A stretch of 64,000 nt of DNA from assembly GCA_947184155.2 (NCBI GenBank), contig CAMXCT020002757.1, positions 120,001-184,000 of the forward strand. The letters run 5' to 3'. This stretch comes from Cladocopium goreaui. Taxonomy: Eukaryota > Sar > Dinophyceae > Suessiales > Symbiodiniaceae. Made by a program: the position numbers and the translations under genes. Below, in pieces: positions 24,001-30,178 of the stretch; position 1 is the first letter of the stretch, and each line of letters starts with the position of its first letter. The notes below the pieces were generated by a model. That model did no database searches. It was not told the origin of the DNA and saw only the letters and a program-made list of their open reading frames with translations.

Positions 24001-27000
24001 CCATTTCCGCATATCCTTGGAATTAGTCACCCATAGTTACACTCCAGCCCATATATATATATAATATATATACATACACATATGTATATATATATATATA
24101 TATACATACACATATGTATGTATATATATATATATGTATGCACATATTACAATACTTTACTGATTGCCGATTGTACAAATCCTCTACATACTGATATAAT
24201 ATGGCTGTGCCCCAACCTTATACCTCGAGAAATTCTAGGGGATTTCTGGGGGAAAATGACGAAGAACCAGTGGATTCCCTCACGGGATGATGAATAGCTA
24301 TGGAAATCACTTGGTTTCAGAGGTAAATCATCAAACGAAATGGGCCATGGCTTCCAGTTCGCGAAGTGTTAGGATTGTTAGGCCTAACTGGATGGTACCC
24401 AAGGTTGAAAAATCCCCAAATCCATCACATTTACTAAATCCACTACCCTCCCGTAATCAAAAATGGCAATGGACAATTCCCCATTTAGTTTGATTGTTGC
24501 AGCTGTAAACCTCCATTGAGTTCGGGGATTTCCCAGCTAGCCAGCCACCGAAATGATGACACCGGAGGGTAAATCCGCGAAATCCATCGAAATCCATCCT
24601 GGGATCACCTCCACGCAGGCTTCAGCGCAGGTGGCGGCTGCCTGGCTGCTGGCCACGCACGATGGCTCCGTGCTGCTGCTGGCGGACGATGTTTGGGGCG
24701 CCAAGATGGTGTAGTTCTACAGGTCGTGGCGTAGTTGTAAAATGTTATCATGGCTATAACCACAATGGCAAATGATTAATGATGGTTACAAGATGTTATA
24801 ACTTTTAAGTTACATAATAATAATTAATGACGATGATTATGAAGCATATAACAGTTATCTACATATACAGTTAATAAGAGTTAATGTTTGAAAGCCCCAG
24901 TTAATGGTCGGGAATGGTTATAACCATCTATAAAGTTATGGTAGATATATCTATAGTTATATAATGATTGTTGGTTTAGACATCTCATTAATTATATCCA
25001 TCATATATCCTACCATAAATGCCAGATTGCCTGCTACGTTAACTAACTTGTCTAACGAACTGGGGCACCACCTTGCGGGAAAATGATGAGTTCATCCGGA
25101 AAATACTGGATTCATAGGATGATATTTGTGATGTTAATGGAGATATCATAGGGATATTTTATTATGGAATATGTAGGTGCAGTCAACAATATCATATGAG
25201 ATGGATGTGTAAAATGACCCTGCAAACAGTGGACATATGACCAACAATACAATCAGATTACTAGGGATTTACCCATAAGTATGAGGATATTTTGAGTGAA
25301 ATAGGGATATAATGGGGATATCATGGGGATATAATGAGGTTGTCATGGTGATAAGTGGGCGATATAGCTACTTTATGGGGAGTGAGTGTATACATATATA
25401 TATATACACACATATATATACATATATATATATACACATATATATATATACGTATATATATATATATGTATAGTGGAAATATCACCAACCATGTAATATG
25501 ACTTTTGTGGATTTAAACATTATTGTAGGATGTTGATGGAGATATCATGGGGCTAGTTTATGTGATATGTAGTGGTAGCCAATATAATATATGAAATGCC
25601 TGTGTCTAAAAATGGCTAGTATACCCTGTATTGGACATACAACGGGGATTTATAATGGGGAAGTGACGGAGATATAACCTACCGTAATCCGGATAGAATG
25701 GGATATTACAACTACAACCAATACCAGCTCCCTACGTAGCAAGGTCTATGTTACTTGCGAAAGTATGGATTTAACATGATTTAAGTACTGTAACAAAAAC
25801 AATGGAACAAAACCTACGGTACCATATTTGGGAGGAATGGACTGATACACATACATAAGCAACAGCTAATTTGGTGTGAACAGCAGAGCACCAGGTGAAA
25901 ACACAGGTTTTTCGTCAGAAAAAAAATTGGACTCAAAAAATCGCCAGCATGGATTTGAACAGCAAATAGGGATTCAGTCATTTTATCACCACGCATGGGC
26001 TAATTTTCCGTCTTTTTTCTAGCACCAAAGAATTCGGATTCGACTATGAAGGATGGGTTGATCAGCAACATTTTTTGCCGAAGATTGTGTTGTGACTTGG
26101 AAATATCACATTTTTTTGCATCACAATTGGGATTGGATCAACAAACATTGGATGGGTTTCACGGTAAAAAAAAAAGAGACCCGACCCTTTTTGCTGTATT
26201 AGATGGGCATGTCGGCCGCTGCTCCAGCGAGGTGAAAAAGTCTCGGATGATCAAAGAGGCGTTGGCCTATCGCAAGGCCTGGTGGAGGATCCAAGTCATT
26301 GGGGAGTTCAGCTGAACGGGGACACTTTTCAAGAACTATGTCAAATTACGGGAGGTACCCAAGGTTTGTTTCCGTCTTGAAGGAAGTCTGTGAAATCCAA
26401 AGCAGGGTGGTACCCCTGACAAAATCATTGCTGATCCACTTCAGCAAGTGGTTTGCATCCACACTGGTTGCACACCCCTCAACTGAGCCACTCCACTCAA
26501 AACCAGCTCGCAGTGTCTCTGTTGCTAACCACTGACAACTTGGGAGTACCATCCAAGTGTTGCTGGAACCAACTAACCACATGCTTCTTTATCAGCTTGA
26601 ACAGTTTCGAGAATAAAAAAAGTTGGTCGCTCATTGTAGGGGGTTGTACTACCCAATATCGTGGGGATTATCATCATCCACTAAGGGAATTCGTGTCAAC
26701 CAACGACAACACGGGATCTTCCAATAGGTTTGAGACACCATTCAGTTGCATATTTTTTCTTTGTTCCACCGCGTTGTTTGTTGTGTTGCCAAACTGTCCT
26801 TATCCATCCTTATCCGCATTGTTAGTCATGAGCCAAACTTTCAGACCAGTATCAACTGATTATCTGCGCTTGCTGGGGGGGAGCCCCCAAAAAGATTCAG
26901 AAAAGAGGACATTGATATAACACTTTTTTAGGGATTGATTTTTGCTTGAACTGGATTTGACTCGACGCTGTCTTTTTTTTGGTTGTTTTTTCCCCTATAA

Positions 27001-30000
27001 ATCCTAGTTTGGTTCATCTTAATCTTAGTCCTTGAGCCTAAGCTGTGGATCTGGGTCTTGTGTCCTTGACCTCCAGCCTAAATCCTGAAGATCCAAACAT
27101 TGAGTGTTAAGATTGAAATCAAGCATGGCAATGGAAAAAGTCCATCATTTGGTTCGATGGTTTTCCCATTCAAACCTGCAGTTAGTTCGGGGGCTTCCCC
27201 CCCACATTTTATTCCCATAATAAGGTGGTTGGTTCAATCACATACCACCATCTTTGTTGGTGAAGTCACCATTTTTCATGGGCAAATCCAATTGTCAATC
27301 CAACTTTTCTACAGATTCTTCCCAGAATATTGTCTCCATTTGTAGTGTTTTTCTACAGATTTTTCCCAATATTTTCTACCGATTTCATGCTGCCTGGTCA
27401 CCAACTAACTAACTTCGTAGGCCCTTCGAAGCTTCATCGAGTCCCTGACCGTGGAGCAACGGCAGACCATCCGCACAGAAGTGAGGCACAGACCGCTGCA
27501 GCGTGGATAATGTTTCCTCCCAGGGGATGGGTTGGGGATTCATGGGATTTAACGAACCAACTCTCTATAGGTATATATATATATCTGAAACGGATGGAAT
27601 ATGATATGGACTTTCAAGACACCAGCAAAATTGGAGCAAGATTGAAGATTCCATATGGTATCTGCTCCAGAAGGAATATATACTGTATATATATATATAT
27701 ACACACGTACATATTATGTAATGTATAGAAATTGTGGATGGGACATTGAATTTGACAAATAACCATATGCAACATTAAGTTCCATCCTTTATTTTCGGAT
27801 ATTGCATGGAAATGAGTGGCCCTTTATAGGATCACAATCTCGACAGCCTGATAGCTATGATAGCTATCCACCAGGGGCGTTGGGCGAAGTGGGAACTCAC
27901 AAAAATTGGCCATGCTTTGGCCATGCTTTGGCAACTTTGTAGAATCATATTTTCATGAATGGCAACTCATTGTGGCGTAAATCAACTGATTGTTGGACAA
28001 ACACATAGGAAAAGTATAGCTTATGCATATAGTAGAATATATTTGCCACATATCTCCATCATATTCTGGCGCTCTGGCAATCAACTATCGCTTGCTGGAA
28101 ATCCCCCGTTGAGTTCAATGTGATTTCCAAACTAGCCGTGGTTGATTACCAGAGGCTACACTATCCTCATAGTTACATCCGGACTCCGGGGATCAGTATA
28201 TTTCCCCCCCGGAATCACCATTCACTCATCGGTTTTGGTCGATACGACCGACGAGGGGTTACCCGTTACCATTTCGATTGGCCCCTTCGTCAGGGTCAAG
28301 GAGGCGGTGGACGGTGGACGTCCCTTGAGCATTTGCGTGGCCGTGCGAGTGGATGCAGGACGTTTTGGGTCGTGGGGCAGGGCTTACAGTGCGGTGGGTT
28401 TTGGGTGAAAAATGGAACCAGTGGATTTCAATGACCCATGCCTTAAGAAATTATTCCAGGGTATCAACTAGGTTATGGAATAATTTCTTTTGGAATAATT
28501 TTCAAGGAATAATTTTTGAGGGGGGTAGGTATATGATTATACATGTTGGAATTTCAAAATCATGATCCAGCCCGTCAAGATACCCCGGAATAATTAGGTT
28601 TTGGAAGAATTTTTGGTAACTTAAAACATCTTAAAACATCTTAAAATATTTTCAAACAGCCTATACGTCCTACATGTGGCCTGGCCTTTCCAAAAGCCAT
28701 TCCTAGCTTGGCGGTGTTTACCTGAAAACTTTTTGCTGGAAATGCCAATTGCAGTTATTTAAAGCATCATGCAGTTTGGGCAATTGCTGCCAATTTTTTT
28801 TGCAGCGTACTTGCACGCACAACTAGTGTCCAACGGACCACCTTTCTCTCACGGTACTTTCTCTCGAGAGTTCGTTGGGTGGCAATGAATAGGGAATGTT
28901 AGGAAAATACTTAGGAAAAGGCCAGGTTGAGTGCCATTGCGTGGGCTTTCCCAAGGGGGGAAATTATTCTAGGGGTATTGGAGATGCCTGGTACCCCTCA
29001 AAAACGAAAGTGGACAGCTAATCACCAAATTAGCCCAGAAATTGGCAAGAATTGTCAAAAAACAAATGAAACCCACACATTTCCCACCCATTCCCATTAT
29101 GGCCAACGGGAGTTTTTTGGAAGGAAATGAAAGGAATATGGAAGAAATAGGGGGCGTGCGCAAAGTTGGGAAAACTTGCAGGAGAGAGCCAGGTTGAGTG
29201 CCATTTTGTGGGCTCCCAGGAGAGAAATTATTCTAGGCGTATTGGAGATGCCTGGTACCCCTGAAAAGCGAAAGTGGACAGCTAATCACCAAATTAGTCC
29301 AGAAACTGGCAAGAATTAACAAAAAACAAATGAAACCCAAACATTTCCCGCTCATTCCCAGTATGGCCAACGGGACTTTTTTTGGAAGGAAATGAAGGGA
29401 ATATGGAAGAAATAGGGGGGCGTGCGCAAAGTTGGGAAAACTTGCAGGAGAGAGCCAGGTTGAGTGCCATTTTGTGGGCTCCCAGGGGAGAAATTATTCT
29501 AGGGGTATTGGAGATGCCTGGCACCCCTCAAAAACAAAAGGCGGCAGTTGCTACAATCACAAAACAAATCCAGAAATTGGCAAAAAAATAAACCAGTGAC
29601 AACCAAATATTTTCCTTTCCCACTCATTCCCACTAAGGCCAGAACCACCAAACTAGCCCAGAAACTGGAAAAACATCCAAAACCAATTAAAACCATGTTC
29701 AACCAATGGGTTGCTGAGAGGACATGTGTCTAAAGATACTATGCTGACTCTTCTTGATCCTATCTGATTATGTTGAAAATTGTTTAAATTTGTGCCCCAG
29801 CTCTGCAAGAAGGGAAACCGTTTTCGGCCGTTTGCGCGCAGCTGCTTACGATTACTTGCGTTTGGCTAGAAATAGACTATACCGGTATCATTTTGATGGA
29901 AATTATTTCATTTTCCATATATCTCATTGAGTTCTTGGAATATTTTTTTTGTTGAACTCAACAGATGCGTAATAATACTTTTATTATTCTGAGGTATGTT

Positions 30001-30100
30001 GAGGGGGGTATCCCCTTAAGGCATCCCTCATGGCACATGGATTTCAATCCTCATATGTTGGGATATGGGGGGTGCACAGTATGCATTATATATATAATTG

Positions 30101-30178
<78 letters not shown>

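Noticed and set aside
26170..26300. PP2C-like LFAVLDGHVGR in an amylase intron
   Set aside because: Only about nine residues resemble the phosphatase D-G-H-x-G motif, with no second motif or flanking exon in frame; probably chance, possibly a relic.
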